Assembly: GCF_007827795.1 (NCBI RefSeq)
Contig: NZ_VITI01000003.1
Coordinates: 218,090 to 282,089, forward strand
Source of the DNA: Azospirillum brasilense
GTDB taxonomy: Bacteria; Pseudomonadota; Alphaproteobacteria; Azospirillales; Azospirillaceae
Direction of reading: 5' to 3'
DNA: 64,000 nucleotides
The first letter of the stretch is position 1. Each line of letters opens with the position of its first letter. This document shows positions 1 through 8,795 of this stretch, piece after piece. Under the pieces are notes generated by a model. It ran no database searches. It was not told where the DNA came from and saw only the letters and a list, made by a program, of their open reading frames with translations. Both the position numbers and the translations under genes were made by a program.

Positions 1-14
1 GGCTGACGACGCGC

Positions 15-560
15 ATGGATACGATGCGGCGGCAGGACCCGAAGGCGATGCTGCTCGGGGACTCCCTGGTCGCCGGCTGGCCGCCCGACCTCGCCCGCCG
101 GCTGTTCGACGCGGAGCCGATGAATTTCGGGGCTGGAGGCGACACCACGGGAAACCTGCTCTGGCGGGTGCGGCAGTCCTTCGGACCGGGCATGGGGCTG
201 ACGTCCGCGCTGGTCCTGATCGGGACGAACGACCTGCCAAACCGCTCCGCCGCGGAGATCGCCGCTTCCATCGTAACCATCGCCACGGACGTGACGCGCT
301 TCGCCCCCGGCGCCTGCGTCACCCTGCTCACCCTGTTGCCGCGGCGCGACGGCAACGCCGCCTTCGCCGAGCGCATCATGGACGTGAACCGGCGGCTGAC
401 CGCCCTTACCGGCTCTGGCCTGCGCGTAGTGGACGCTTATGAGCCGCTGCGCGACGCCTGTCCGGCGGAGGGCGCCTGCCCGCTTTACAAGGACCCGGTG
501 CATCTCACCCGCGCCGGCTACGAGCGTCTGACCACCCTCATCGGCAAGGCTGGATGCTAG
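15..560 (+). CDS. SGNH/GDSL-family hydrolase
   Basis: Small single-domain SGNH hydrolase of about 181 aa (esterase/lipase/acyl-hydrolase fold). All four catalytic blocks are visible: block I GDSL at residues 15-18 (nucleophile Ser17), a Gly-rich block II (NFGAGGDTTGN, about 37-47), block III GTND at 70-73, and block V DPVH at 160-163 with the Asp-His pair. No signal peptide is obvious, so a cytoplasmic location is likely. The reading frame stays open to the left window edge and no Shine-Dalgarno is visible in the 14 bases before this ATG, so the true start could lie upstream. The substrate cannot be inferred. Confidence 0.8.
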   Translation: MDTMRRQDPKAMLLGDSLVAGWPPDLARRLFDAEPMNFGAGGDTTGNLLWRVRQSFGPGMGLTSALVLIGTNDLPNRSAAEIAASIVTIATDVTRFAPGACVTLLTLLPRRDGNAAFAERIMDVNRRLTALTGSGLRVVDAYEPLRDACPAEGACPLYKDPVHLTRAGYERLTTLIGKAGC

Positions 561-602
561 AAAGATGTCGAAGGCGGCGGGGCTTCGGGATATCTAGGGG
601 CC

Positions 603-1745
603 ATGACCAGCGACACCGCCGCCGCCGACCGTACCGGCACCGATTTCGAGATCTTCATCGTCACAGCACCGGGCCTGGAATCCGTGCTCTGCGCGGAGGT
701 GAAGGCCAAGGGCTTCCGCGACGCCACCGCCATCAAGGGCGGCGTCACCGTCCGTGGCGGCTGGCCGGAGGTCTGGCGGGCGAACCTGGAACTGCGCGGG
801 GCGACCCGCGTGCTGGCCCGCGTCGCCTCCTTCCGGGCCTTCCACCTCGCCCAACTCGACAAGCGGGCGCGCCGGGTGCCCTGGGCCGAGTTCCTGCGCC
901 CCGACGTGCCGGTCCGCGTCGAGGCGTCCTGCAAGGGCTCGCGCATCTACCACGCCGGGGCGACCGCCCAGCGCATCGAGCGCGCCATCACCGAAGAGCT
1001 GGGCGCCACCATCTCCGCCGAGGCGGAGGTCTCCATCAAGGCCCGCATCGACGACGACCTGTGCACCATCAGCGTCGACGCCTCGGGCGAATCCCTGCAC
1101 AAGCGCGGCCACAAGGAGGAGATCCACAAGGCCCCGCTGCGCGAGACGCTGGCCGCCCTGTTCCTGCACCATTGCGGCTTCGACGGCACCGAGCCGGTGG
1201 TCGATCCGATGTGCGGCTCCGGCACCTTCGTCATCGAGGCGGCGGAGATCGCCGCCGGCCTGCACCCCGGACGCAGCCGCCGCTTCGCCTTCGAACAGCT
1301 CGCCTCCTTCGACGACGCGGCGTGGCAGGCGATGCGCACCGCGGGCGGCAACGCTCCCACGCCCGCGTTTCGCTTCTACGGCAGCGACCGCGACGGCGGG
1401 GCCATCGCCATGAGCCGCGCCAATGCCGAGCGCGCGGGCGTCGCCGCTTTGACGGACTTCCAGAAACACGCGGTCAGCGACCTGATGCCGCCGGAAGGAC
1501 CGCCGGGCCTCGTCATCGTCAACCCGCCCTACGGCGCGCGGATCGGCGAGAAGAAGCCGCTGTTCGCCCTCTACGGCGCGCTGGGGCAGACGTTGCTGTC
1601 GCGCTTTTCCGGCTGGCGGGTTGGCCTCGTCACCAACGAAGCGTCGCTCGCCCAGGCGACCGGCCTGCCCTTCCAGCCCTCTGGCCCCTCGGTGTCGCAC
1701 GGCGGCCTGCGCGTGACGCTGCACAGCACCACCGCCCTTCCCTGA
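603..1745 (+). CDS. THUMP-domain class I SAM-dependent RNA methyltransferase (RlmL N-terminal/YcbY type)
   Basis: 380 aa. The N-terminal half (about 15-160) is a THUMP RNA-binding region. The C-terminal half is a Rossmann methyltransferase with the SAM motif DPMCGSGT at 201-208 and the N6/N2-type catalytic tetrapeptide NPPY at 307-310. The family (COG0116) methylates guanine-N2 in 23S rRNA; in E. coli the activity is the N-terminal half of the bifunctional RlmL. The length fits the stand-alone alphaproteobacterial form without the RlmK half. It begins 40 bases after the preceding hydrolase, and a molybdoenzyme follows in the same direction. The exact target base is not deducible from the sequence. 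Confidence 0.88.
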   Translation: MTSDTAAADRTGTDFEIFIVTAPGLESVLCAEVKAKGFRDATAIKGGVTVRGGWPEVWRANLELRGATRVLARVASFRAFHLAQLDKRARRVPWAEFLRPDVPVRVEASCKGSRIYHAGATAQRIERAITEELGATISAEAEVSIKARIDDDLCTISVDASGESLHKRGHKEEIHKAPLRETLAALFLHHCGFDGTEPVVDPMCGSGTFVIEAAEIAAGLHPGRSRRFAFEQLASFDDAAWQAMRTAGGNAPTPAFRFYGSDRDGGAIAMSRANAERAGVAALTDFQKHAVSDLMPPEGPPGLVIVNPPYGARIGEKKPLFALYGALGQTLLSRFSGWRVGLVTNEASLAQATGLPFQPSGPSVSHGGLRVTLHSTTALP

Positions 1746-1772
1746 CCCCGTCCCGCACCCATTTGTAGAATT

Positions 1773-3875
1773 ATGTCCAACCGCACCGCCCCCCGCCTGC
1801 ACGCCTCGGCCTGCCCGCATGACTGCCCGTCCACCTGCGCGCTGGAGGTCGAGGTGCTGGACGAGCGCCGCATCGGGCGCATCCGCGGCGCCGCCGACAA
1901 CAGCTACACCGCTGGTGTGATCTGCGCGAAGGTCGCCCGCTACGCCGAGCGGGTGCACCATCCCGACCGGCTGACCCAGCCGCTGCGCCGCACCGGCCCC
2001 AAGGGCTCCGGCCAGTTCGCGCCGATCTCCTGGGACGAGGCGCTGGACATCGTCGCCGACCGCTTCCTGGAGGCCGAGCGCCGGCACGGGCCGGAGACGG
2101 TCTGGCCCTACTACTACGCGGGCACCATGGGGCTGGTGCAGCGCGACGGCATCAACCGGCTGCGCCACGCCCGCCGCTGGTCGGGCTTCTTCGCCACCAT
2201 CTGCACCAACCCGGCCTGGGCCGGCTGGCTGGCCGGCGCCGGAAAGCTGGCCGGGGCCGACCCGCGCGAGATGGCGACGTCCGACCTCGTGGTGATCTGG
2301 GGCACCAACGCCGTCTCCACCCAGGTCAACGTGATGACCCACGCCGTCCGCGCCCGCAAGGAGCGCGGAGCGAAGATCGCCGTGGTCGACGTCTACCGCA
2401 CCCCGACCATGGAGCAGGCGGACATTCCGCTGCTGATCCGTCCGGGCAGCGACGGGGCGCTGGCCTGCGCGGTGATGCATGTGCTGTTCCGCGACGGGCT
2501 GGCCGACCGCGCCTATCTCGCCAGCCACGCCGACGACCCCGCCGGGCTGGAGGCGCATCTCGCCAGCCGGACTCCCGAATGGGCGGAAGCCATCACCGGC
2601 CTGCCGGCGGCGGAGATCGAGGCCTTCGCCCGGCTGGTCGGGCGGACGCCGCGCAGTTATTTCCGGCTGGGCTACGGCTTCACCCGCTCGCGCAACGGGG
2701 CGGTGAACATGCACGCCGCCTCCTGCATTCCGGTGGTCAGCGGCGCCTGGAAGGTCGAGGGCGGCGGCGCCTTCCATTCCAACAGCGGCATCTACGGCTG
2801 GAACAAGACGCTGATCGAGGGGCTGGATCTGCGCGACCCGACCGTGCGCATGCTCGACCAGTCACGGATCGGCCCGATCCTGGAGGGCGACCCGGAGGCG
2901 CTGGCCGGCGGCCCGCCGGTGACGGCTCTGCTGATCCAGAACACCAACCCGGTGACCGTCGCCCCCGATCAGGCCCGCGTGCGCCGGGGCTTCGCCCGCG
3001 ACGACCTGTTCGTCTGCGTGCACGAGCAGTTCATGACCGAGACGGCGCGCATGGCCGACATCGTGCTGCCCGCGACCATGTTCCTGGAACACGACGACCT
3101 CTATCAGGCGGGCGGCAACCAGCACATCCTGCTCGGGCCCAAGCTGGTCAACCCGCCCGGCGACTGCCGGCCCAACCACGCCGTCATCGGCGAGCTGGCG
3201 CGGCGGCTGGGCAGCGACTCCCACCCCGGCTTCGCCATGACCGAGCGGGAGCTGATCGACGCCACGCTGCGCGCGTCCGGCCACGGCACGCTGGAGGCGC
3301 TGGAGGCTGCGCGCTTCCTCGACGTCCAGCCGGACTTCGAGACGGCGCATTTCGTGAAGGGCTTCCGCTGGCCAGACGGCAAGTTCCGCCTGAAGCCGGA
3401 CTGGCCCAAGGTCCCCTACGCCGCGCCGTCCACCTTCGGTCCGGTCGATACGATGCCGACCTTCCCCGACCATTGGGCGGTGACGGAGGAGGCGGACGCC
3501 GAGCATCCCTTCCGGCTGGTCACCGCGCCGGCCCGCAACTTCCTGAACAGCAGCTTCACCGAGACCCCGACCTCCACGGGGCGGGAGCGCCGCCCGAGCC
3601 TGATGCTGCACCCCGAGGACGCGGCGGCGCTGGGCATCGCGGAGGGCGACCGGGTGGAGGCCGCCAACCGGCGCGGCGCGGTGCTCCTGCACGCCCGGCT
3701 GTTCGACGGTGTGCGGCGGGGTGTGGTCATCGCCGAATCCATATGGCCCAACGCAGCGCACGACGGCGGACGCGGCATCAACAGCCTGACCGGCGCCGAT
3801 CCCGTGGCACCCTTCGGCGGCGCTGCCTTCCACGACAGCCATGTGCGGGTGCGCAAGGCCGACGCCGCCGCTTGA
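1773..3875 (+). CDS. Molybdopterin (bis-MGD) oxidoreductase with N-terminal [4Fe-4S] site
   Basis: 700 aa, DMSO-reductase superfamily catalytic subunit. The N-terminal cysteines C14, C18, C22 and C51 (C-x3-C-x3-C-x28-C) form the 4Fe-4S ligand set. A molybdopterin domain follows (for example VIWGTNAVSTQVN near 170-183), then a C-terminal molydopterin-dinucleotide-binding barrel (from about 570; RLVTAPARNFLNSSF). No twin-arginine signal is present, which favours a cytoplasmic enzyme. No electron-transfer or membrane-anchor subunit gene is adjacent, as is common for this soluble BisC-like group. The physiological substrate is unknown. The 28-base gap to the preceding gene suggests co-transcription. 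Confidence 0.85.
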   Translation: MSNRTAPRLHASACPHDCPSTCALEVEVLDERRIGRIRGAADNSYTAGVICAKVARYAERVHHPDRLTQPLRRTGPKGSGQFAPISWDEALDIVADRFLEAERRHGPETVWPYYYAGTMGLVQRDGINRLRHARRWSGFFATICTNPAWAGWLAGAGKLAGADPREMATSDLVVIWGTNAVSTQVNVMTHAVRARKERGAKIAVVDVYRTPTMEQADIPLLIRPGSDGALACAVMHVLFRDGLADRAYLASHADDPAGLEAHLASRTPEWAEAITGLPAAEIEAFARLVGRTPRSYFRLGYGFTRSRNGAVNMHAASCIPVVSGAWKVEGGGAFHSNSGIYGWNKTLIEGLDLRDPTVRMLDQSRIGPILEGDPEALAGGPPVTALLIQNTNPVTVAPDQARVRRGFARDDLFVCVHEQFMTETARMADIVLPATMFLEHDDLYQAGGNQHILLGPKLVNPPGDCRPNHAVIGELARRLGSDSHPGFAMTERELIDATLRASGHGTLEALEAARFLDVQPDFETAHFVKGFRWPDGKFRLKPDWPKVPYAAPSTFGPVDTMPTFPDHWAVTEEADAEHPFRLVTAPARNFLNSSFTETPTSTGRERRPSLMLHPEDAAALGIAEGDRVEAANRRGAVLLHARLFDGVRRGVVIAESIWPNAAHDGGRGINSLTGADPVAPFGGAAFHDSHVRVRKADAAA

Positions 3876-3923
3876 GCAAGCCCATTCCAGGAATGGCGGG
3901 TGCACGGACGGACAACGGCATTC

Positions 3924-4040
3924 CTAAAGCGGATTTCAATCCGCTTTGGACCGCAACTGCGGTCCCGGCCGCAAGTGCGGCCGAAGCCCGGCCGGCAAAT
4001 GAGGCCATATGAATCTAAAGCGAATGAAAATTCGCTTTAG
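3924..4040. repeat. Nested array of four short hairpins bounded by inverted CTAAAGCG-N-AT ends
   Basis: Four consecutive dyads are visible. Hairpin 1 pairs 3926-3934 with 3939-3947 (arm AAAGCGGAT, 4-base loop). Hairpin 2 pairs 3948-3955 with 3958-3965 (GGACCGCA). Hairpin 3 pairs 3966-3973 with 3976-3983 (CGGCCGCA). Hairpin 4 pairs 4015-4025 with 4030-4040 (CTAAAGCGAAT) across a GAAA loop. The outer left arm CTAAAGCGGAT (3924-3934) and outer right arm ATTCGCTTTAG (4030-4040) are inverted copies of each other (10 of 11). The last hairpin contains the TAA of the minus-strand FkbM gene. This looks like a small palindromic mobile or REP-type element that also serves as a bidirectional terminator between convergent genes. 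Confidence 0.7.
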
Positions 4041-5803
4041 CGCGTCAGGGCCTCGCGCCAGGACTGGCCGGGCCCGGTGACCGGCGGCAGAGCCGGCAGG
4101 GGGCAAGGGCGTCCTTCCGGCAGCCCCAGAAGGTTCAGGGACACCACGCCGGGAAAGGCATCGTATCGATTGCCCGCGTGGTTAGCCGGGTTGTAGATCG
4201 GCACGATGTGCCACCAAAGTCGGTAGCCGAGTTCCTGGAGCATGGCGATCAGATCGGCCGATTGCTCTTCCCGGTCATTCTCCAGATAGAGCGCGGGTCG
4301 GCAACGGGCGATGCTGCGGACCGCCCCCTCGATCACCATCGCCTCCATGCCCTCCACATCGGCCTTCAGCAGGGCCAGCCGCTCCAGACCAAGCCCGTCG
4401 ATCGTCTCGACCGGCACCACCTCGCCGTCGAGGGCCCCCATGCTGACGGCGCCGAAGTTGCCGGGCCGCCCATAATCGGGAATCGGAACGGTGACATGTC
4501 CGGGTGCGTTGCCGACCGCCGCCCGGTGCAGGACGACGTTGCCGAGCCCATTGGCGGCGAGGTTGTGGGCCAGCAGATCGTGAACCGCGCGTTGCGGTTC
4601 GAATGCGTGGACAAGCCCGGTGGGGCCGACCGACCGGGCCAGCGGAACGGTGTGGGAACCGATGTTCGATCCCGCCTCCACCACCACGTCGCCGGCAGCC
4701 GCCAGCATCGCGGCAAGGCGATGCTCCTCGTCCGAATACTCGCCGTAGTGCCCGAGGGAGAACCCGACATAGGCGTCCTGCGGGAAGAAACGCATCAACC
4801 CGTGGCGGCAGGGCCGTTCGGCCAGCATGGGACGGCCCGGCTCGGCCGGCAGGAAGGCAACCGCAGGAGGGTAGACCGGTTGTCGCGTTGCCACGGCGAC
4901 GCCGTCCGCCCGCAATTGCAAAGGCGGCTTGGCGGACGGCGGAGCGTCCTGAATGACCGGTGCCCCCTTGAGAACCAGAGCTTCGGCGGACCACAGGGCG
5001 GCCTCGGCCGGGTCGCGCGGCGCCAGCATGAGGGCCAGAGCCTCACGCACGGCGATGTGGCCGGCATCGAGGCGGGCGGCACGGCGCAGCGCGGTCAGCG
5101 CCTCCTCCATCCGGCCACTCCTGGCCAGGACCATGCCCAGATTGTGCAGGGTGAAACCGCCCGCCGGGTCGAGGCTCAACGCCCGGTGGTACATATCGAC
5201 CGCCGCTTCGAAGCGGTTGGATTCCAGAAACGCGGTGGCAAGCTGGAAGCGCATTTCGGCATCCTCCGGCAGCAACGCCGCCGCGCACCGGAAGTCCACC
5301 AGGGCCGCGGTGTACCGGGACCGCCGCAGGGACTCCTGTCCCCGCTGCTGGTGAAGCAGGGCGAGCCGGCCGCTCATGTCGCCCCGCTCGGGGGCCAGGA
5401 CGCAGGCGTGGTCCAACGCCGCGATGGCGGCGTCCATGCCACCGGAATGATGCTCCGCCAGTGCCAGGAAATACCAACCCTCGGCGGAATCGGGGGCCAG
5501 CGCCAGGAGGACGGGGCGCAAGGCCGACGCGACGGCGCCCCACCGCCCCGCGGCGATCAGCGCTTTGGCATGGTCGACGCGGTAGGCGGCCATGCCGGGA
5601 GCCTCCCGGACCGCAAGGCCCAGCCGGTCGAGCGCGGTGTCGAGGCGGTCCGTCTGGCAGGCCAGCATCCCCGCCAGATGCAAGGCGGGCGCGTTCAGAG
5701 GATCCACGTCAAGGATGCGGCTGTAAATGGCCTCGGCTTCCGCCAAGCGACCGGACGCGTGATGGTCGATCGCGATGCCGAGCGCTTCTTCAATGGTCGC
5801 CAT
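4037..5803 (-). CDS. TPR-repeat protein with C-terminal FkbM-family methyltransferase
   Basis: About 588 aa. The N-terminal half (about 1-290) is a run of degenerate tetratricopeptide repeats (e.g. AGRWGAVASALRPVL, NRFEAAVDMYHRALSLDP). The C-terminal part carries an FkbM methyltransferase with the SAM-binding segment VVVEAGSNIGSHTVPLA, the acidic FEPQ strand end and the DVEGME motif typical of FkbM. TPR-FkbM fusions usually act on glycans or lipids of the cell surface; this is inference. Start chosen at the second ATG of the ATGATG pair (5803), 6 bases after an AAGGA; upstream in-frame codons have no Shine-Dalgarno. It is divergent from opgC. Its stop codon lies inside hairpin 4 of the palindromic array. 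Confidence 0.8.
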   Translation of the reverse strand: MATIEEALGIAIDHHASGRLAEAEAIYSRILDVDPLNAPALHLAGMLACQTDRLDTALDRLGLAVREAPGMAAYRVDHAKALIAAGRWGAVASALRPVLLALAPDSAEGWYFLALAEHHSGGMDAAIAALDHACVLAPERGDMSGRLALLHQQRGQESLRRSRYTAALVDFRCAAALLPEDAEMRFQLATAFLESNRFEAAVDMYHRALSLDPAGGFTLHNLGMVLARSGRMEEALTALRRAARLDAGHIAVREALALMLAPRDPAEAALWSAEALVLKGAPVIQDAPPSAKPPLQLRADGVAVATRQPVYPPAVAFLPAEPGRPMLAERPCRHGLMRFFPQDAYVGFSLGHYGEYSDEEHRLAAMLAAAGDVVVEAGSNIGSHTVPLARSVGPTGLVHAFEPQRAVHDLLAHNLAANGLGNVVLHRAAVGNAPGHVTVPIPDYGRPGNFGAVSMGALDGEVVPVETIDGLGLERLALLKADVEGMEAMVIEGAVRSIARCRPALYLENDREEQSADLIAMLQELGYRLWWHIVPIYNPANHAGNRYDAFPGVVSLNLLGLPEGRPCPLPALPPVTGPGQSWREALTR

Positions 5804-6003
5804 CATGGGTCCTTCGCCTGACCGGCAGCGGCGCGGTGCCGCCGAGCGAAACCGGTTGCGCGCGGTGATAGCACAACACGCGACGATTTGCATGGCGCCG
5901 TACGTCCCAGAGCCCCGGCGGCAGCCCCGCCGCCGAGCCGATTGCCAAGACGGGAACACCATGCCACGGTGCGCCGCACACGAAACCAGAGCGGGACGAG
6001 GCG

Positions 6004-7200
6004 GTGGCGTCGGGCGGGATGCGCGATCTTCGGTTGGACTTTTTCCGTGGGCTGGCCCTGTGGTTCATCTTCGTGGACCACATCCCGGGCAATCAGATCG
6101 CCTGGGTGACGATGCGCAACTTCGGTCTCAGCGACGCGACCGAGGTGTTCGTCTTCATCTCCGGCTACACGTCGTCGCTGGTCTATTCACGGATACTGGA
6201 CCAGCACGGCTGGCGGTTCGCGGCGGCCAAGGTGCTGGACCGCTGCTGGACGCTCTACATCGCCTATCTCTTCCTGTTCATCGCCTTCACGGCGCAGGTC
6301 GCCTACACCGCGCGGGTCTTCGACAACCCGCTGTTCACCGAGGAAATGGGCATCGCCGGTTTCTTCGCCGATCCCGCGGTGTCGCTGGTGCAGGCGCTGG
6401 CGCTGAAGTTCCGGCCGGCCAACCTGGACATCCTGCCGCTCTACATCGTGTTGCTGCTGTCCCTCCCGGCGGTGCTGCCGGTGCTGCGGCGCTGGCCGCT
6501 GGGCCTGCTGGCCGGGTCGGTGACGCTCTACGCGGCGGCGCGCGTCCTGGACTGGAACCTGCCGACCTATCCGGACGGCGGCGTCTGGTTCTTCAACCCT
6601 TTCGCCTGGCAACTCCTGTTCGTGCTGGGGGCCGCCATGCAGCGGCTGCCCAAGGTGGCGGCCGCCCTGACGAGGCGGCGGACGGCACTGCTGTGGCTGG
6701 CGGGGAGCTATCTCCTTGCCTCGCTTCTGCTGGTGATCTCCTGGCAGATCGCGCCGATGGCCGCGCTGATGCCGGTGTGGCTGGCGGAGGTCCTCTACCC
6801 GATCAGCAAGACCGACCTCGACCTGCTGCGGCTCGCGCATTTCTGCGCGCTGGCCTACGTCGTCCTCCAGATCGCGCGGTTCGACAGCGCGTGGCTGCGC
6901 CGGCCGGCGCTGGCGCCGGTAATCCTGTGCGGGCGGCAGTCGCTCCAGGTCTTCTGCCTGGGCATCTTCCTGTCCTTCGCCGGCCAGACCGTGCTGAACC
7001 ACTGGTCCGCCTCGCTTTTGGCCCAGTTTTCGGTCACACTCGCCGGCATCGCCGTGATGGTGGCCGCCGCGCGGGTGCTGACCTGGTATCAGTCCGTGGG
7101 ACGGCCGCCGCGCCACCCGGCGTCCGCCCCGCCCGCGGCACCCGCCGCTCCATTGGCGCCCGCCGCCCCAATGGCCCCTGCCAAGGACCCGAGCGCATGA
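6004..7200 (+). CDS. opgC: OpgC-family membrane protein (osmoregulated periplasmic glucan succinyltransferase-like)
   Basis: 398 aa integral membrane protein. The N-terminus RDLRLDFFRGLALWFIFVDH is the hallmark of the OpgC/acyltransferase-3-like family, followed by about ten hydrophobic segments and a soluble Ala/Pro-rich tail (from about residue 370). OpgC proteins transfer succinyl (or other acyl) groups from the cytoplasm to periplasmic glucans or related polymers. The start at GTG 6004 gives the short pre-RDLRLD extension usual in the family; ATG 6019 is the alternative. The stop overlaps the next ATG (ATGA), so translation is probably coupled with the two following SGNH genes. That suggests one pathway of glycan acylation and deacylation. 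Confidence 0.85.
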   Translation: MASGGMRDLRLDFFRGLALWFIFVDHIPGNQIAWVTMRNFGLSDATEVFVFISGYTSSLVYSRILDQHGWRFAAAKVLDRCWTLYIAYLFLFIAFTAQVAYTARVFDNPLFTEEMGIAGFFADPAVSLVQALALKFRPANLDILPLYIVLLLSLPAVLPVLRRWPLGLLAGSVTLYAAARVLDWNLPTYPDGGVWFFNPFAWQLLFVLGAAMQRLPKVAAALTRRRTALLWLAGSYLLASLLLVISWQIAPMAALMPVWLAEVLYPISKTDLDLLRLAHFCALAYVVLQIARFDSAWLRRPALAPVILCGRQSLQVFCLGIFLSFAGQTVLNHWSASLLAQFSVTLAGIAVMVAAARVLTWYQSVGRPPRHPASAPPAAPAAPLAPAAPMAPAKDPSA

Positions 7201-7952
7201 AGCGCGCGACCGTCTTGACCCTGGCCGTCCTCGCGGGACTGACCGCCACCAGCACCATCGCTCGCGCGGCGTCGGAGACACCCACCGATCCCTGCACTGT
7301 TCCGGAAACCGTCTACACCGTCGATGGCGCCCTGCCGCGCGCCTGGGAGCGGCTGAAGCGCGGCGGCGCGCTGCCCATCCTGGTGCTGAACTCGGCAGGT
7401 TCGCGCCCCGACACTGCCTATCCGGCCCTGCTGGAAAAGGAGCTGGCGGCCCGGCTTCCCGACCGCAAGGTCAGCGTGACCGTCCGCAACGCGCCGGGGG
7501 CGACCGCGCAGGAGATGCTGCCCATCCTGAACCGGGAACTGGCCGCTTCCTCCGCCTCCCTGCTGATCTGGCAGGTGGGAACGGCGGACGCCATGCGGAA
7601 CATCGGGCCGGACAGCTTCGGAGAGGCGCTGGGCCTCGGCATCGCGGCGGCCCAGGGGCGCGGCGCCGACGTGATCCTGATGGACATGCAGTACAGCCCC
7701 CAGACGACGCAGCTCATCACCTTCCAGCCCTACCTGGATTATGTGGAGTGGGTGTCGCAGAACAGCGACGTGGTTCATTTCCCCCGTTTCGAGATGATGC
7801 GGCATTGGTTCGAGGACGACCGCGTCGGCTTCGCCCCCGACTCCAAGGAGGAAAAGCTGCAGGCCTATCAGTTCGTCCACCGCTGCCTCGGCCGCATCCT
7901 GGCCGACACCGTGTCCACCATGATCGACCGCGCCGGGAGACCCGCTCCGTGA
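7197..7952 (+). CDS. Exported SGNH-like protein with eroded catalytic blocks (possible pseudoenzyme)
   Basis: 251 aa with a Sec signal peptide (MKRATVLTLAVLAGLTATSTIARA). It aligns clearly with the SGNH hydrolase encoded immediately downstream: YPALLEKEL versus YPARLAEHL, LIWQVGTADAM versus VIWQVAANTVL, VILMDMQYSP versus VVLMDLQYAP. The block I segment is shortened to LNSAGS, the block III position has Ala instead of Asn (VGTADAM), and the C-terminal Asp-x-x-His block is replaced by PDSKEEK, so the catalytic His is absent. ATG overlaps the opgC stop (ATGA) and its own stop overlaps the next start. I infer a non-catalytic or altered-activity periplasmic partner of the adjacent enzyme and OpgC. 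Confidence 0.8.
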   Translation: MKRATVLTLAVLAGLTATSTIARAASETPTDPCTVPETVYTVDGALPRAWERLKRGGALPILVLNSAGSRPDTAYPALLEKELAARLPDRKVSVTVRNAPGATAQEMLPILNRELAASSASLLIWQVGTADAMRNIGPDSFGEALGLGIAAAQGRGADVILMDMQYSPQTTQLITFQPYLDYVEWVSQNSDVVHFPRFEMMRHWFEDDRVGFAPDSKEEKLQAYQFVHRCLGRILADTVSTMIDRAGRPAP

Positions 7953-8764
7953 CAGGCACGCCCGCCCCCCGGACCCGTGGCCGGAGGGCCGCCGTCCTCT
8001 CCGCCACCCTCTTGTCCCTCGTCCCTTTTCTCGCCGGCCTGACGGCCAGGCCCGATCCGGTGAAGGCGGCGGCCTGCGCCGTGTCCATGCAGACCGCCGG
8101 CCTTGCCGTGCCGCTGCCGCGCAGCGCGCGGGCGCTGGCCGCCGGCGGTCCGCTGCGCATCGTCGCCATCGGCTCCTCCTCCACCGCCGGGGCGGGGGCC
8201 GGCAAACCGGAGCACAGCTACCCGGCGCGGCTGGCCGAGCATCTTGGAGGGCGCTACCCCAGCCTCGCCCTGACCGTTCTCAACAAGGGCGTCAACGGGG
8301 AAACCGGACCCGACATGCTGAAGCGTTTCCAGCGCGACGTGCTGGACGAGTCGCCCGATCTGGTGATCTGGCAGGTGGCGGCCAACACCGTCCTGCGCGG
8401 CCACGATCCCGACGCAGCGGAGCAGGTGATCCGCAGCGGCGTGCGGACGCTGAAGGACGCCGGTGTGGACGTCGTGCTGATGGACCTGCAGTACGCCCCG
8501 GCCATGCTGGCGAAGCCCCGGCACGAGGAGATGGAGGAGCGCATCGCCCGCGTCGCGGCGGAGGAAGGGGTGGGCCTGTTCCATCGCTACGCGGTGATGC
8601 GCCAGTGGGTGGAAACCCGGCAGGCCGCCATGAACGATCTGGTCGGTCCGGACGGCATTCACCAGAACGACTTCGGCTACGACTGCGTGGCCCGCACGCT
8701 GGCCGCCTCGCTGCACGACGCCCTCAGCCTGCGGACCGCGGGGACGGTGTCCGCGCGTCCGTGA
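7949..8764 (+). CDS. Exported SGNH/GDSL hydrolase, third gene of opgC operon
   Basis: 271 aa. A basic N-terminus followed by a hydrophobic stretch (AVLSATLLSLVPFLAGLTA) acts as signal peptide or anchor. Block I is IGSSSTAGAGA, block III retains Asn (VAANTVL), and block V is PDGIHQND with the catalytic Asp-His. The start is GTG at 7949, sharing GTGA with the preceding stop; an in-frame upstream ATG (7748) lies well inside the previous gene and is rejected. The gene pair probably arose by tandem duplication with divergence of the first copy. Expected role: periplasmic acyl-ester hydrolase or transferase acting on the same polymer that OpgC modifies (inference from context). Confidence 0.82.
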   Translation: MTGTPAPRTRGRRAAVLSATLLSLVPFLAGLTARPDPVKAAACAVSMQTAGLAVPLPRSARALAAGGPLRIVAIGSSSTAGAGAGKPEHSYPARLAEHLGGRYPSLALTVLNKGVNGETGPDMLKRFQRDVLDESPDLVIWQVAANTVLRGHDPDAAEQVIRSGVRTLKDAGVDVVLMDLQYAPAMLAKPRHEEMEERIARVAAEEGVGLFHRYAVMRQWVETRQAAMNDLVGPDGIHQNDFGYDCVARTLAASLHDALSLRTAGTVSARP

Positions 8765-8795
8765 GAGGCGCGGAGACGGCAACGGCGGTGTCCCG

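Noticed and set aside
594..2777. Very long minus-strand open frame opposite the methyltransferase and molybdoenzyme
   Set aside because: It is the antisense shadow of two clear genes in high-GC DNA; its translation is low-complexity (Gly/Ala/Arg/His) with no domain.
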